This document shows positions 36,554 to 44,838 of a stretch of DNA of 53,000 bases, piece by piece. Source of the DNA: Oceanitalea stevensii (lineage in GTDB: Bacteria > Actinomycetota > Actinomycetes > Actinomycetales > Actinomycetaceae); the NCBI RefSeq assembly GCF_014837105.1, contig NZ_JACSPO010000001.1:25540-78539 (forward strand). Direction: 5' to 3'. Within the stretch, counting starts at the first letter, position 1. The number at the start of each line of letters is the position of its first letter. The position numbers and the translations under genes were made by a program. Under the pieces are notes generated by a model, which did not search any database, had not been told where the DNA came from, and saw nothing but the letters and a program-made list of their open reading frames with translations.

Positions 36554-37311
36554 TCACCGGCACCTCAGCCCCGCGCCTGCGCGGCAGCGTGAGCGTCAGC
36601 CGCCCGCAGTGGGTCCGCTCGGCGGTCCACCACCTGCAGGTCTACCTGCTCATGTGGGTGTGGCTGTGGGCGATCGTCGTCGTCGGCGCCGCCGTCGCCA
36701 TCGCCGTCGTCGACCAGGTCGGCACGGTCAACGTGTCGGTCGTCCAGTTCGTGCGCACCGGCCCGCTCGTGTGGTTCCTCTTCTCGATCGCCGTCATCGT
36801 CGCGACGACGTACCTCACCGCGCACGTCGCCAACGGCATGACGCGTCGTTCCTTCCTCACCGGCGGGCTCGTCGCCGCGGTGAGCAGCTCGCTGCTCCAC
36901 GCCGTGACCGGCGCGGGGCTCCTCCTCCTCGAGGGGGCGCTCTACGACCGCATGGGGTGGCAGCACGACGCCGAGCCGGGGGAGGACTACACCGCGGGCG
37001 TCTGGGAGTCGGGGCTCGGGACGCTGCTCGTCGACCACGCCCTCCTCGCCCTCTCCGGCACGCTCACCGGGCTCCTCGTCGGCATCACCTACTACCGGCT
37101 CGGCGGCTGGTGGGGCACCCTCGCGCTGCCCCTCACCATCTCGCCGATCCTCGCCGTCATGTTCATGACGAGCTGGACCGAAGCCCCCTTCGTCCCCTTC
37201 GACGCGCCGGGCTGGAGCGCCTACCTCGTGGGCGCCGTGCTCGTCCTCGCGGCCGGCCTCGCCTTCGCCCTGCTCGTCCGCCGTGTCCCCATCGCCCGAA
37301 CGGAGTCATGA
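36550..37311 (+). CDS. Multi-spanning membrane protein, ABC partner
   Basis: 253 residues with about six helices (e.g. LLMWVWLWAIVVVGAAVAIAV, VWFLFSIAVIVATTYLTAHVA, GTLTGLLVGITYY, YLVGAVLVLAAGLAFALLV). It has no signature of a standard ABC-2 permease; by position it is the membrane component for the first ATPase. The start overlaps the upstream stop. The next ATPase begins 2 bp after its stop. Confidence 0.8.
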   Translation: MITGTSAPRLRGSVSVSRPQWVRSAVHHLQVYLLMWVWLWAIVVVGAAVAIAVVDQVGTVNVSVVQFVRTGPLVWFLFSIAVIVATTYLTAHVANGMTRRSFLTGGLVAAVSSSLLHAVTGAGLLLLEGALYDRMGWQHDAEPGEDYTAGVWESGLGTLLVDHALLALSGTLTGLLVGITYYRLGGWWGTLALPLTISPILAVMFMTSWTEAPFVPFDAPGWSAYLVGAVLVLAAGLAFALLVRRVPIARTES

Positions 37312-37312
37312 G

Positions 37313-38236
37313 ATGGAACCCGTCATCGAGGTCCGCCACCTCCGCAAGACCTACGGCGACAAGGTCGCCGTCGCCGACGTCAGCTTCGACGTCCACCCCG
37401 GCGAGATCGTCGCCGTCCTCGGCCGCAACGGCGCCGGCAAGACGACGACGGTCGAGACCGTCGCCGGCCTGCGCACGGCCGACGGCGGCGAGGTCCGTGT
37501 CCTCGGCGTCGACCCGCAGCGTCACCCCGAGCTCATCCGTGAGCACGTGGGCATCCAGCTGCAGGAGGCCAAGCTGCCGCCGAAGATCACCGTGGCCGAG
37601 GCGATCGAGCTGTACGCCTCCTTCTACGCCGAGCCCGCCGACGGCGAGGAGCTCCTCGAGCTGCTCGGGCTCACCGAGCACCGCGACAAGCGCTTCGACC
37701 GCCTTTCCGGGGGCCTGCAGCAGCGCCTGTCGATCGCGCTGGCCCTCGTCGGCAACCCGCGCATCGCCATCCTCGACGAGCTCACCACCGGCCTGGACCC
37801 GCAGGCGCGGCGCGAGACCTGGGCGCTCATCGACGGCGTCCGACGGCGAGGGGTCACCATCCTCCTCGTCACCCACTTCATGGACGAGGCCGAGCACCTC
37901 AGCGACCGCGTCGTCGTCATCGACGGCGGGCGGGTCGTCGCCGACGGCACCCCGGCCGAGCTCGCCGCGGGCAGCGCGGACGGGCGCAGCTTCCGGATGA
38001 CCACCCCGCAGCCCGTGGACCCGGCGCTGCTGCTGGCCCTGCCCGAGGTGACCGACGTCGTCGCCCACGGCCGTGAGGTCGAGGTGACGGGCACTCGCCG
38101 GGTGCTGCCCGCCGTCGTGCTCGAGCTCGCCCGCCACGACGTCGTCCCCGACGACATCACCACCGTCCGCCGCAGCCTCGAGGACGTCTTCCTCGAGGTG
38201 ACCGGCTCACCCAGCACGGAAGGAGTACCCGCATGA
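37313..38236 (+). CDS. ABC transporter ATP-binding protein (DrrA-like)
   Basis: 307 residues. Walker A is GRNGAGKTTTVET, the signature LSGGLQQRLSIALAL, and Walker B IAILDELTTGLDP. The C-terminal region ends with SLEDVFLEVTG, the hallmark of DrrA-type drug or lipid export ATPases. It starts at ATG 37313 in MEPVIEVRHLRK. It pairs with the ABC-2 permease that overlaps its end. Confidence 0.93.
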   Translation: MEPVIEVRHLRKTYGDKVAVADVSFDVHPGEIVAVLGRNGAGKTTTVETVAGLRTADGGEVRVLGVDPQRHPELIREHVGIQLQEAKLPPKITVAEAIELYASFYAEPADGEELLELLGLTEHRDKRFDRLSGGLQQRLSIALALVGNPRIAILDELTTGLDPQARRETWALIDGVRRRGVTILLVTHFMDEAEHLSDRVVVIDGGRVVADGTPAELAAGSADGRSFRMTTPQPVDPALLLALPEVTDVVAHGREVEVTGTRRVLPAVVLELARHDVVPDDITTVRRSLEDVFLEVTGSPSTEGVPA

Positions 38237-39030
38237 GCGCCACCGCCACCGCCGCCGCCACCCGGGCGCCCTCGGGCAGCCGCGGTCTCGGCACCCTCAT
38301 GAGGACCGAGGGCAAGCTCTTCCTCCGCGACCCCGGGGGCGTGTTCTTCGCTCTCGCGTTCCCGACCGTCCTGCTCCTCGGCATGGGCCACGCGATCCCC
38401 GGGATGCGGACGGAGGTCGAGGGCGTCCCCGGGCTCGAGGGCGTCACCCTCATCCACCTGTGGGGCCCGGTCGTCCTCGCCACCGCGATCGCGACCGTCT
38501 CCCTCACCACGCTGCCGGCCACCGTGGCCGGCTACCGGGAGCAGGGCATCTTCCGGCGCCTGTCGACGACGCCGATGCGGCCCAGGTCCGTCCTCGCCTC
38601 CCACGTCGCGGTGAGCGGGGCGGCGCTCGCCGTCGCCGTCGTCCTCGCCCTCGTGGGTGGGATGGCCACGCTGGGGATCCCGCTGCCCGAGAGCCCGCTC
38701 GTCGTCCTCGCCGCCTTCCTCCTCGCGACGCTCGCGCTGTTCGCGATCGGCCTCGTCGTGGGTGGCCTGGCGCCCAAGGCGTCGACGGCCTCAGGGATCG
38801 GGATGCTCCTGTACTTCCCGCTCCTGTTCTTCGCCGGCCTGTGGCTGCCGATCTCGCAGATGCCCGACACCCTCGCGACCGTCGCGACGTTCACCCCCCT
38901 GGGTGCGGCCAGCGAGGCGATGACCACCGCGTGGTTCAGCGGCGACCTGCCGTGGCGGGAGCTCGCCGTGCTCGCCGGCTGGAGCGTCGTCGGGTACCCG
39001 GTGGCCGCGAAGGTGTTCCGCTGGTCCTGA
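38233..39030 (+). CDS. ABC-2 type permease (DrrB-like)
   Basis: 265 residues with six helices. The layout matches ABC-2 exporters: an N-terminal helix after FLRDPGGVFFALAFPTVLLLGM, an extracellular loop, then four helices, ending with GMLLYFPLLFFAGLWLPISQMP and TFTPLGAASEAM near the C-terminus. It overlaps the ATPase gene by four bases (ATGA). Together they would export a drug, lipid or peptide. A strong hairpin follows the stop. Confidence 0.92.
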   Translation: MSATATAAATRAPSGSRGLGTLMRTEGKLFLRDPGGVFFALAFPTVLLLGMGHAIPGMRTEVEGVPGLEGVTLIHLWGPVVLATAIATVSLTTLPATVAGYREQGIFRRLSTTPMRPRSVLASHVAVSGAALAVAVVLALVGGMATLGIPLPESPLVVLAAFLLATLALFAIGLVVGGLAPKASTASGIGMLLYFPLLFFAGLWLPISQMPDTLATVATFTPLGAASEAMTTAWFSGDLPWRELAVLAGWSVVGYPVAAKVFRWS

Positions 39031-39037
39031 CCCGTGG

Positions 39038-39106
39038 CGCCCGCGAGGCGTGAAGGGTCGTCCTTCCGTGGAGGGCGGAAGGGCGGTCCTTGGCGTCTCG
39101 CGGGCG
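39038..39106. terminator. Long imperfect hairpin after the ABC operon
   Basis: Arms run from CGCCCGCGAGGCGTG to GTCCTTCCG on the left and CGGAAGGGCGGTCC to CTCGCGGGCG on the right, giving a stem of about 31 bp with G-U pairs and a 7-base loop (39069-39075). No T-run follows. It probably ends the ABC operon transcript; the arms are unusually long for a simple terminator. Confidence 0.65.
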
Positions 39107-39157
39107 TCGCCGGTGCCGGCGTGACCAACGCCGCAGCCGGCCACCGGTCCCGGAGGG

Positions 39158-39187
39158 TTGGGAAGACACGCGCCAGTCTGGCAGAAT
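39158..39187 (+). promoter_or_regulatory. Promoter of the rpsP operon
   Basis: TTGGGA (39158-39163), an 18-bp spacer and CAGAAT (39182-39187) give a reasonable housekeeping promoter with a leader of about 120 bases before rpsP. Confidence 0.5.
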
Positions 39188-39315
39188 GACCCGCTGTACT
39201 CGGACCGGTGGGCCCCTCTCACCCGTCGGAGCCGCGTCCAGGGCCAAGCACGTCCCCGAAACCCACCGGGGACACGCGTCGGCCCACCCCACATGAACCA
39301 GGAGTGACCACCACA

Positions 39316-39777
39316 GTGGCAGTCAAGATCCGTCTCAAGCGCATGGGCAAGATCCGCGCGCCGTACTACCGCGTCGTCGTCATGGACGGTCGCAAGAAGC
39401 GTGATGGCCGGGCGATCGAGGAGATCGGCAAGTACCACCCGACCGAGGAGCCCTCGCTCATCGACATCGACTCCGAGCGTGCGCAGTACTGGCTCTCCGT
39501 GGGCGCCCAGCCCACCGAGCAGGTCGCCGCGCTGCTCAAGGTGACCGGCGACTGGCAGAAGTTCAAGGGCCTGCCGGGCGCCGAGGGCACCCTGCGCGTC
39601 AAGGGCGTCAGCGCCGAGGACGCCGCCGAGGCTCGCGCCGCTGCGGTGAAGGCCGCCGAGGACGAGGCCGAGAAGCGCAAGGCCAAGGCCTCCGAGGCCG
39701 CCGCCGCGGCCACCGAGGAGAAGGCGCCTGCGGACGCGCCCGCCGAGGAGCCCGCCGACGAGACCAATGCTGGCTGA
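39316..39777 (+). CDS. rpsP: 30S ribosomal protein S16 with long tail
   Basis: 153 residues. [40 protein letters not shown] is the typical S16 N-terminus, split here by function only; the conserved fold ends near residue 85. The remaining 65 or so residues are an Ala/Glu/Lys-rich low-complexity tail ([20 protein letters not shown]) as seen in many actinobacterial S16 proteins. The GTG start follows AGGAG. It overlaps khpA by 11 bases. Confidence 0.97.
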   Translation: MAVKIRLKRMGKIRAPYYRVVVMDGRKKRDGRAIEEIGKYHPTEEPSLIDIDSERAQYWLSVGAQPTEQVAALLKVTGDWQKFKGLPGAEGTLRVKGVSAEDAAEARAAAVKAAEDEAEKRKAKASEAAAAATEEKAPADAPAEEPADETNAG

Positions 39778-40003
39778 CGCCCTCGAGCACCTGGTGCGTG
39801 GCGTCGTCGACAACCCCGACGACGTCACCGTCACCTCCCGTTCGCTGCGTCGCGGTGAGCTGCTCGAGGTCCGGGTGCACCCCGACGACCTCGGCCGCGT
39901 CATCGGCCGGCAGGGGCGCACGGCGCGAGCCCTGCGCACCGTCGTCTCCGCGCTGTCCACGCGCGGCCCGGTCCGCGTCGACGTCGTCGACACCGACCGC
40001 TGA
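39767..40003 (+). CDS. khpA: KH-domain RNA-binding protein KhpA
   Basis: 78 residues, one KH domain with the [18 protein letters not shown] signature (the GxxG loop is GRQG). KhpA forms a dimer or complex with KhpB (Jag) and binds RNA broadly, affecting cell division and translation. Its position after rpsP and before rimM is conserved in actinobacteria. Confidence 0.95.
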   Translation: MLADALEHLVRGVVDNPDDVTVTSRSLRRGELLEVRVHPDDLGRVIGRQGRTARALRTVVSALSTRGPVRVDVVDTDR

Positions 40004-40009
40004 CCACAG

Positions 40010-40050
40010 GCGCGAGCCCTGGTTCACCCCCGGTGAGCCAGGGCTCGCGC
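40010..40050 (+). terminator. Strong hairpin between khpA and rimM
   Basis: GCGCGAGCCCTGGTTCACC and GGTGAGCCAGGGCTCGCGC pair over 19 bp (one G-U) around a three-base loop, followed by TCGTTCTACC. It is within a conserved operon, so it may be a partial terminator, an mRNA processing or stability element, or may mark that rimM-trmD has its own promoter. Confidence 0.65.
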
Positions 40051-40075
40051 TCGTTCTACCCGAGGAGAGCTACAG

Positions 40076-40591
40076 ATGGAGCTGGTGGTCGCCCGCATCG
40101 GCGCACCCAACGGCCTGCACGGCCTGGTGCGCCTGGAAATCCGGACCGACGACCCCGCCGGCCGCTTCGCCCCCGGGACGGTGCTCGCCACCGACCCGCC
40201 CGAGCGTGGCCCCCTCACCGTGGCCGCGAGCAGCGAGCGGCAGGGCTCGTGGTACGTCCGCTTCACCGAGGCCCCCGACCGCACCGCGGCCGAGGCGCTG
40301 CGCGGCACCCTCCTGCTCGCCGCTCCCGAGGAGGACGCCGAGGAGGACGCCTGGTACCCCCACGAGCTCGTCGGGCTCCCCGTCGAGGACACCGAGGGCC
40401 GCCACCTGGGGACCGTCGCCGGGATCGAGCACCTCCCCGCCCAGGACCTCCTCGTCCTCACCGAGGAGGGCGGCCAGCGCACCCTCGTCCCCTTCGTCGC
40501 GGAGATCGTCCCGGTCGTCGACGTCCCCGGACGGCGCGTGGTCATCGACCCGCCCCGCGGCCTGCTCGCCGGCGAGGACGACGAGGCCTGA
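40076..40591 (+). CDS. rimM: Ribosome maturation factor RimM
   Basis: 171 residues. RimM binds S19 and helps assemble the 30S head. [24 protein letters not shown] is the N-terminal beta-barrel signature, and the C-terminal PRC-barrel contains [16 protein letters not shown] and [22 protein letters not shown] follows GAGGAGAG. trmD starts two bases after the stop codon position. Confidence 0.95.
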   Translation: MELVVARIGAPNGLHGLVRLEIRTDDPAGRFAPGTVLATDPPERGPLTVAASSERQGSWYVRFTEAPDRTAAEALRGTLLLAAPEEDAEEDAWYPHELVGLPVEDTEGRHLGTVAGIEHLPAQDLLVLTEEGGQRTLVPFVAEIVPVVDVPGRRVVIDPPRGLLAGEDDEA

Positions 40592-40592
40592 C

Positions 40593-41906
40593 GTGCGCAT
40601 CGACGTCCTGACGATCTTCCCCGACTACCTCGCGCCGCTCGAGCTCTCGCTCGTCGGCAAGGCGCGCCAGTCCGGGCTGCTCGACCTCGCCGTCCACGAC
40701 CTGCGCGCGTGGACCACCGACCGGCACCGCACCGTCGACGACACCCCCTTCGGCGGGGGCGCCGGCATGGTCATGCGCCCGGACGTGTGGGGCACAGCCC
40801 TGGACGCCGTCCTCGGGGACGACGCCGACGACGGCGGGACGGTGCTGCTCGTGCCGAGCCCCGCCGGGGAGGTCTTCACCCAGCGCGCCGCCGAGGAGCT
40901 GGCCGGCGCGCGCCGCCTCGTCCTGGCCTGCGGCCGCTACGAGGGCATCGACGCCCGCGTGGCCGAGCACTACGCCTCGCGTCCGGGTGTCACCGTCCGT
41001 GAGGTGTCCATCGGCGACTACGTCCTCAACGGGGGAGAGGTGGCGGCACTCGTCGTCGTCGAGGCCGTGGCGCGGCTGCTGCCCGGCGTCGTCGGCAACC
41101 CCGAGTCGCTCGTCGAGGAGTCCCACGGCGCCGCGGGGCTGCTCGAGTACCCCGTCTACACCAAGCCCCCCGCCTGGCGGGACCTGCCCGTCCCCGAGGT
41201 CCTCACCTCCGGGCACCACGCCAAGGTGACGCGCTGGCGCCGCGACCGCGCCCTGGAGCGCACCGCCGCCCGCCGCCCCGACCTCCTCGAGCGGCTCGCA
41301 CCCGAGGCGCTCGACCGCGAGGACCGGCGGGTCCTCGCCGGCCTCGGCTGGTACGTCGGTCCGGCCGGCCCCCGCCGCGCGCAGGTCCGCCTCGCCGGCC
41401 CCGACGACGCCGCCGCCCTGGCCGCGCTCGCCGCCCTCACCTTCCCGCTCGCCTGCCCGCCCTCGCTCGGCCAGGAGGCGATCGCCGCCCACGTCGCGAC
41501 CCAGCTCGACGCCGACAGCTTCACCCGTTTCCTCACCGACCCGCGGCGGCTCGTGCACGTCGCCGCCGACGAGGACACCGGCGCGCTGCTCGGCTACACG
41601 ATGGTCGTCCTCGACTCCCCGGCCCCGGGCCGGGAGGACGGCGACGGCGTCGCCGAGCTGAGCAAGTGCTACGTCCACCCCGACGTCCACGGCGGGGGAC
41701 TGGCCGCCCGGCTCGTCGCCGCCGCGACGGACGCGGCCGCGCAGCACGGGGCCCGGGAGCTGTGGCTCGGGACGAACGTCGGCAACCGGCGGGCCCGGCG
41801 GTTCTACGAGCGGTGCGGGTTCGCCGTCGTCGGGAGGCGGACCTACGACGTCGGCGGCGTGCCCAACGACGACGTGGTGATGAGCACACCGGTTTTGGCG
41901 CCCTGA
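40593..41906 (+). CDS. trmD: tRNA (guanine-37-N1)-methyltransferase TrmD fused to a GNAT acetyltransferase
   Basis: 437 residues; ordinary TrmD is about 240-260. Residues 1-250 are a complete Trm[12 protein letters not shown] at the start, [13 protein letters not shown] (52-64), [13 protein letters not shown] (111-123), [13 protein letters not shown] (139-151) and the C-terminal helical part with [15 protein letters not shown] (207-221). Residues 262-437 are a GNAT domain: [20 protein letters not shown] (356-375) is the acetyl-CoA loop, and [13 protein letters not shown] (398-410) the usual motif B. No stop or start codon signal separates the two. TrmD methylates G37 of tRNA; the GNAT substrate is unknown. 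Confidence 0.94.
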   Translation: MRIDVLTIFPDYLAPLELSLVGKARQSGLLDLAVHDLRAWTTDRHRTVDDTPFGGGAGMVMRPDVWGTALDAVLGDDADDGGTVLLVPSPAGEVFTQRAAEELAGARRLVLACGRYEGIDARVAEHYASRPGVTVREVSIGDYVLNGGEVAALVVVEAVARLLPGVVGNPESLVEESHGAAGLLEYPVYTKPPAWRDLPVPEVLTSGHHAKVTRWRRDRALERTAARRPDLLERLAPEALDREDRRVLAGLGWYVGPAGPRRAQVRLAGPDDAAALAALAALTFPLACPPSLGQEAIAAHVATQLDADSFTRFLTDPRRLVHVAADEDTGALLGYTMVVLDSPAPGREDGDGVAELSKCYVHPDVHGGGLAARLVAAATDAAAQHGARELWLGTNVGNRRARRFYERCGFAVVGRRTYDVGGVPNDDVVMSTPVLAP

Positions 41907-41922
41907 CCCGCTGTGGCAAGAT
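41895..41922 (+). promoter_or_regulatory. Promoter of rplS
   Basis: TTGGCG (41895-41900), a 16-bp spacer and CAAGAT (41917-41922) overlap the end of trmD-GNAT. The leader to rplS is about 134 bases. Confidence 0.5.
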
Positions 41923-42062
41923 GGACCGGTCATGCGCCCACGGCGCGCGGTCTGCCTCAGGGGACCGGCGCATCCGGGCAGCGTGACCACCATCAGATGT
42001 CGGCAGCGACCGCTGCCACGAACAGCGCCGGTGACCTGTGGCACCAGCGGGAAGGCACAACC

Positions 42063-42404
42063 ATGCAGACCCTCGACCACGTCGACGCAGCATCGCTGCG
42101 CGACGACATCCCCGACTTCCGGGCGGGCGACACCCTCAAGGTCCACGTCAAGGTCGTCGAGGGCAACCGCAGCCGTATCCAGATCTTCCAGGGATACGTC
42201 ATGGCCCGCTCCGGCGCTGGGGTCCGCGAGACCTTCATCATCCGCAAGGTGAGCTTCGGCGTCGGTGTCGAGCGCACCTTCCCGATCCACTCCCCGTCGA
42301 TCGACAAGATCGAGGTCGTCTCCCGCGGCGCCGTCCGCCGGGCCAAGCTGTACTACATGCGCGGTCTGCAGGGGAAGAAGGCCAAGATCCGCGAGAAGCG
42401 CTGA
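42063..42404 (+). CDS. rplS: 50S ribosomal protein L19
   Basis: 113 residues, the normal length. [41 protein letters not shown] and [21 protein letters not shown] are the family signatures, shown here in parts. It lies at the 30S-50S interface. The start MQTLDHV is chosen by homology; an upstream in-frame ATG would add 50 unconserved residues in the leader. A clear terminator follows. Confidence 0.97.
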   Translation: MQTLDHVDAASLRDDIPDFRAGDTLKVHVKVVEGNRSRIQIFQGYVMARSGAGVRETFIIRKVSFGVGVERTFPIHSPSIDKIEVVSRGAVRRAKLYYMRGLQGKKAKIREKR

Positions 42405-42428
42405 CTCGCGAGCAGTACCCGTACCATC

Positions 42429-42469
42429 ACTTCTGCCCGGCTCGTCTCGAGCCGGGCAGAAGTACTTTT
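42429..42469 (+). terminator. Intrinsic terminator after rplS
   Basis: A perfect 16-bp stem (ACTTCTGCCCGGCTCG pairing with CGAGCCGGGCAGAAGT) with a three-base loop is followed by ACTTTT. This is the only classic stem plus T-run terminator in the window. Confidence 0.92.
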
Positions 42470-42491
42470 CCGACACAGGAGTGCGCAGGCC

Positions 42492-43253
42492 GTGACGAAC
42501 GACGACGACGCACGGACCAGCGCCACGCGCCGCGACCGTGAGCAGCTGCGGGCCGAGCAGGCGGGCGACGCCGCCCCGCCGGCGGGCCGGCGCAAGAGCG
42601 GCTGGCTGCGGGAGACGGCGATCGTCGTCGTGAGCGCGCTCGTCCTGTCGGTCCTCATCAAGACCTTCCTCGTTCAGGCCTTCTTCATCCCCTCCGGCTC
42701 GATGGAGGACACCTTCGCCGTCGGGGACCGGGTGCTGGTGAGCAAGCTGGCGCCCGGGCCGCTGGACGTCAGCCGCGGCGACGTCGTCGTCTTCGTCGAC
42801 CCCGGCGGCTGGCTCGAGCCCCAGGCCGACACCCGCAACCAGCTGCAGCGCGGCGTCGAGGAGGTCCTCACCTTCGTCGGCCTGCTCCCGCAGAACGCCG
42901 GCGAGCACCTCATCAAGCGGATCATCGGCCTGGGTGGGGACACCGTCGAGTGCTGCGACGCGGACGGCCGGATCACCGTCAACGGCGTCGGGATCGACGA
43001 GCCCTACCTCAAGCCGGGTGTCTCCCCGAGCGACACGGAGTTCTCCGTCACCGTCCCCGAGAACCACCTGTGGCTCATGGGCGACAACCGCTCCAACTCC
43101 CAGGACTCCCGCGCCCACCAGGGCGACCCGGGCGGCGGGGCCGTGCCGATGCGCAACGTCGTCGGCACCGCCGTGCTCATCCTGTGGCCCTTCGACAGCT
43201 GGACCGTGCTCCGCAACCCGGGCGACACCTTCGCCGAGGTCCCCGAGCCCTGA
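42492..43253 (+). CDS. lepB: Signal peptidase I
   Basis: 253 residues from GTG. It cleaves signal peptides on the outer face of the membrane. A basic cytosolic N-terminus of about 40 residues precedes one membrane helix ([19 protein letters not shown]). The catalytic Ser70 is in [10 protein letters not shown], the general base Lys142 in [12 protein letters not shown], and the C-terminal box is [13 protein letters not shown]. rnhB follows. Confidence 0.95.
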   Translation: MTNDDDARTSATRRDREQLRAEQAGDAAPPAGRRKSGWLRETAIVVVSALVLSVLIKTFLVQAFFIPSGSMEDTFAVGDRVLVSKLAPGPLDVSRGDVVVFVDPGGWLEPQADTRNQLQRGVEEVLTFVGLLPQNAGEHLIKRIIGLGGDTVECCDADGRITVNGVGIDEPYLKPGVSPSDTEFSVTVPENHLWLMGDNRSNSQDSRAHQGDPGGGAVPMRNVVGTAVLILWPFDSWTVLRNPGDTFAEVPEP

Positions 43254-43266
43254 GCGGGCCCGTGCC

Positions 43267-43272
43267 TACGAT
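43267..43272 (+). promoter_or_regulatory. Putative leaderless -10 element (TACGAT) of rnhB
   Basis: TACGAT ends six bases before the GTG at 43279. No Shine-Dalgarno is present. Confidence 0.45.
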
Positions 43273-43278
43273 GGCTGC

Positions 43279-44052
43279 GTGCCTGTGAACCGTGCGCCCA
43301 CCCGGCAGCTCGAGCGTGAGCTGCTCGACTCCGGCCACCGGCTCGTCGCCGGGATGGACGAGGTGGGGCGCGGCGCCCTCGCCGGGCCCGTGAGCGTGGG
43401 CGTGTGCCTCGTCGACGCGACCACCGGGCGCCTGCCCCGCGGGCTGCGCGACTCCAAGCTCCTCACCGCGCCTGCCCGGGAGGCCCTGTGCGAGCCGGTG
43501 CGCCGCTGGTCGGTGGGCAGCGCCGTCGGGCACGCCGGGCCCGACGAGATCGACGCCCTCGGCATCATCGCCGCGCTGCGGCTCGCCGGGACCCGCGCCC
43601 TGGCCACGCTCGCGGGGCAGGGACTGCTGCCCGACGTCGTCGTCCTCGACGGCATCCACGACTGGCTCACCCCGCCCGACGACCTCTTCGGCGGCCTCGA
43701 CCCCGATCTGCCCGTCCTCGTCCCGCCGGTGCGGACCCAGGTCAAGGGCGACCTGCGGTGCGCCGTCATCGCGGGGGCGAGCGTGCTGGCCAAGTGCGAG
43801 CGCGACGGGATGATGGTCGGCCTGGCCGAGCAGCACCCCGCCTACGGCTGGGAGGCGAACAAGGGCTACTCCGCCCCCGGGCACCTCGCCGCGCTGCGCG
43901 AGCTCGGGCCCACCGAGCTGCACCGCCGGTCCTGGCGGCTGCCGACGGCCCAGGACCCGGCCCCGGAAGCCGCCGTCCCCCAGGCCGCTGTGCCCGAGGC
44001 CACGCCCGTCCCGGTGCCCGCCGGTGCCGCGGCGGCCCGTCCCGGGGCATGA
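43279..44052 (+). CDS. rnhB: Ribonuclease HII
   Basis: 257 residues. It cuts RNA in RNA-DNA hybrids and removes ribonucleotides from DNA. Motifs: [15 protein letters not shown] (Asp and Glu of the metal site), [16 protein letters not shown] (Asp) and [11 protein letters not shown] (Asp). The C-terminal 40 residues are a Pro/Ala-rich extension ([20 protein letters not shown]) beyond the usual fold. The start may be GTG 43279 or GTG 43285; the first fits the leaderless promoter. Confidence 0.94.
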   Translation: MPVNRAPTRQLERELLDSGHRLVAGMDEVGRGALAGPVSVGVCLVDATTGRLPRGLRDSKLLTAPAREALCEPVRRWSVGSAVGHAGPDEIDALGIIAALRLAGTRALATLAGQGLLPDVVVLDGIHDWLTPPDDLFGGLDPDLPVLVPPVRTQVKGDLRCAVIAGASVLAKCERDGMMVGLAEQHPAYGWEANKGYSAPGHLAALRELGPTELHRRSWRLPTAQDPAPEAAVPQAAVPEATPVPVPAGAAAARPGA

Positions 44053-44053
44053 T
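44048..44053 (+). promoter_or_regulatory. Putative leaderless -10 element (CATGAT) of the DUF2469 gene
   Basis: CATGAT overlaps the rnhB stop and ends six bases before the GTG at 44060. Confidence 0.4.
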
Positions 44054-44059
44054 GGGGAC

Positions 44060-44365
44060 GTGAGTGCTGAGGACCTGGAGAACTACGAGGCCGATCTCGA
44101 GCTCGGCCTGTACCGCGAGTACCGGGACGTCGTCGGACTCTTCTCCTACGTCGTGGAGACCGAGCGTCGCTTCTACCTCGCCAACGAGGTGGACCTGCAG
44201 GTGCGCTCGGCGGGCGGTGAGGTGTTCTTCGAGCTGACCCTCGGGGACGCGTGGGTGTGGGACGTCTACCGGTCCGCGCGCTTCGTGCGCTCGGTGCGGG
44301 TGGTGACCTTCAAGGACGTCAACGTCGAGGAGCTGCCGCGGGCGGAGCTCAACCTCCCGTCCTGA
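44060..44365 (+). CDS. DUF2469 protein
   Basis: 101 residues. SAEDLENYEADLELGLYREY, VVETERRFYLANEVDL and TLGDAWVWDVYR are the hallmarks of this actinobacterial family, usually found between rnhB and yraN as here. It is soluble, acidic at the N-terminus, with no known enzyme activity. Confidence 0.93.
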   Translation: MSAEDLENYEADLELGLYREYRDVVGLFSYVVETERRFYLANEVDLQVRSAGGEVFFELTLGDAWVWDVYRSARFVRSVRVVTFKDVNVEELPRAELNLPS

Positions 44366-44383
44366 CCCGCTTGCCCCACAGGG

Positions 44384-44402
44384 CAGGCTCGCGCCGAGCC
44401 TG
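44384..44402. terminator. Short hairpin after the DUF2469 gene
   Basis: CAGGCTCG and CGAGCCTG form an 8-bp stem with a three-base loop, without a T-run. It may be a weak terminator. The rest of the 109-bp gap before yraN shows nothing else clear. Confidence 0.35.
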
Positions 44403-44474
44403 TCCACCGCCCGGCGACCGTGCCCGGCGTTGCGTGGGCGGCGTCGGTGACGCTGGTCGCGGAGGTGGTGCCCC

Positions 44475-44837
44475 GTGGCCGCGAAGGACGAGCTCGGCGC
44501 CCGTGGCGAGCGCATCGCCGCAGCGATGCTCCGCGAGGACGGCTACGAGATCCTCGACCGCAACTGGCGCTGCCGCGAGGGCGAGATCGACATCGTCGCC
44601 CGCGACCCGCGGTCCGACGCCATCGCGTTCGTCGAGGTCAAGACCCGCAGCGGTACCGGGTTCGGCCACCCGTCCGAGGCCGTGGGCGCCGTCAAGCTCG
44701 AGCGGCTGCGGCGGCTGGCCGGGCGCTGGCTGAGCGAGCACGGCACCCGGGCCGCCGAGGTGCGCATCGACGTCGTCGCGGTGCTGCGCCGGCACGGGCG
44801 CCCCGCCCTCGTCGAGCACCTGCGGGCGGTGGGCTGA
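44475..44837 (+). CDS. yraN: YraN family (UPF0102) nuclease-fold protein
   Basis: 120 residues from GTG. The PD-(D/E)XK-like motifs are GEIDIVARD and FVEVKTRS (E-x-D and E-x-K), with LGARGERIAAAML at the N-terminus. Family members are thought to act on DNA, perhaps in recombination or natural transformation; this is not firmly established. comM begins one base after its stop. Confidence 0.93.
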   Translation: MAAKDELGARGERIAAAMLREDGYEILDRNWRCREGEIDIVARDPRSDAIAFVEVKTRSGTGFGHPSEAVGAVKLERLRRLAGRWLSEHGTRAAEVRIDVVAVLRRHGRPALVEHLRAVG

Positions 44838-44838
44838 G

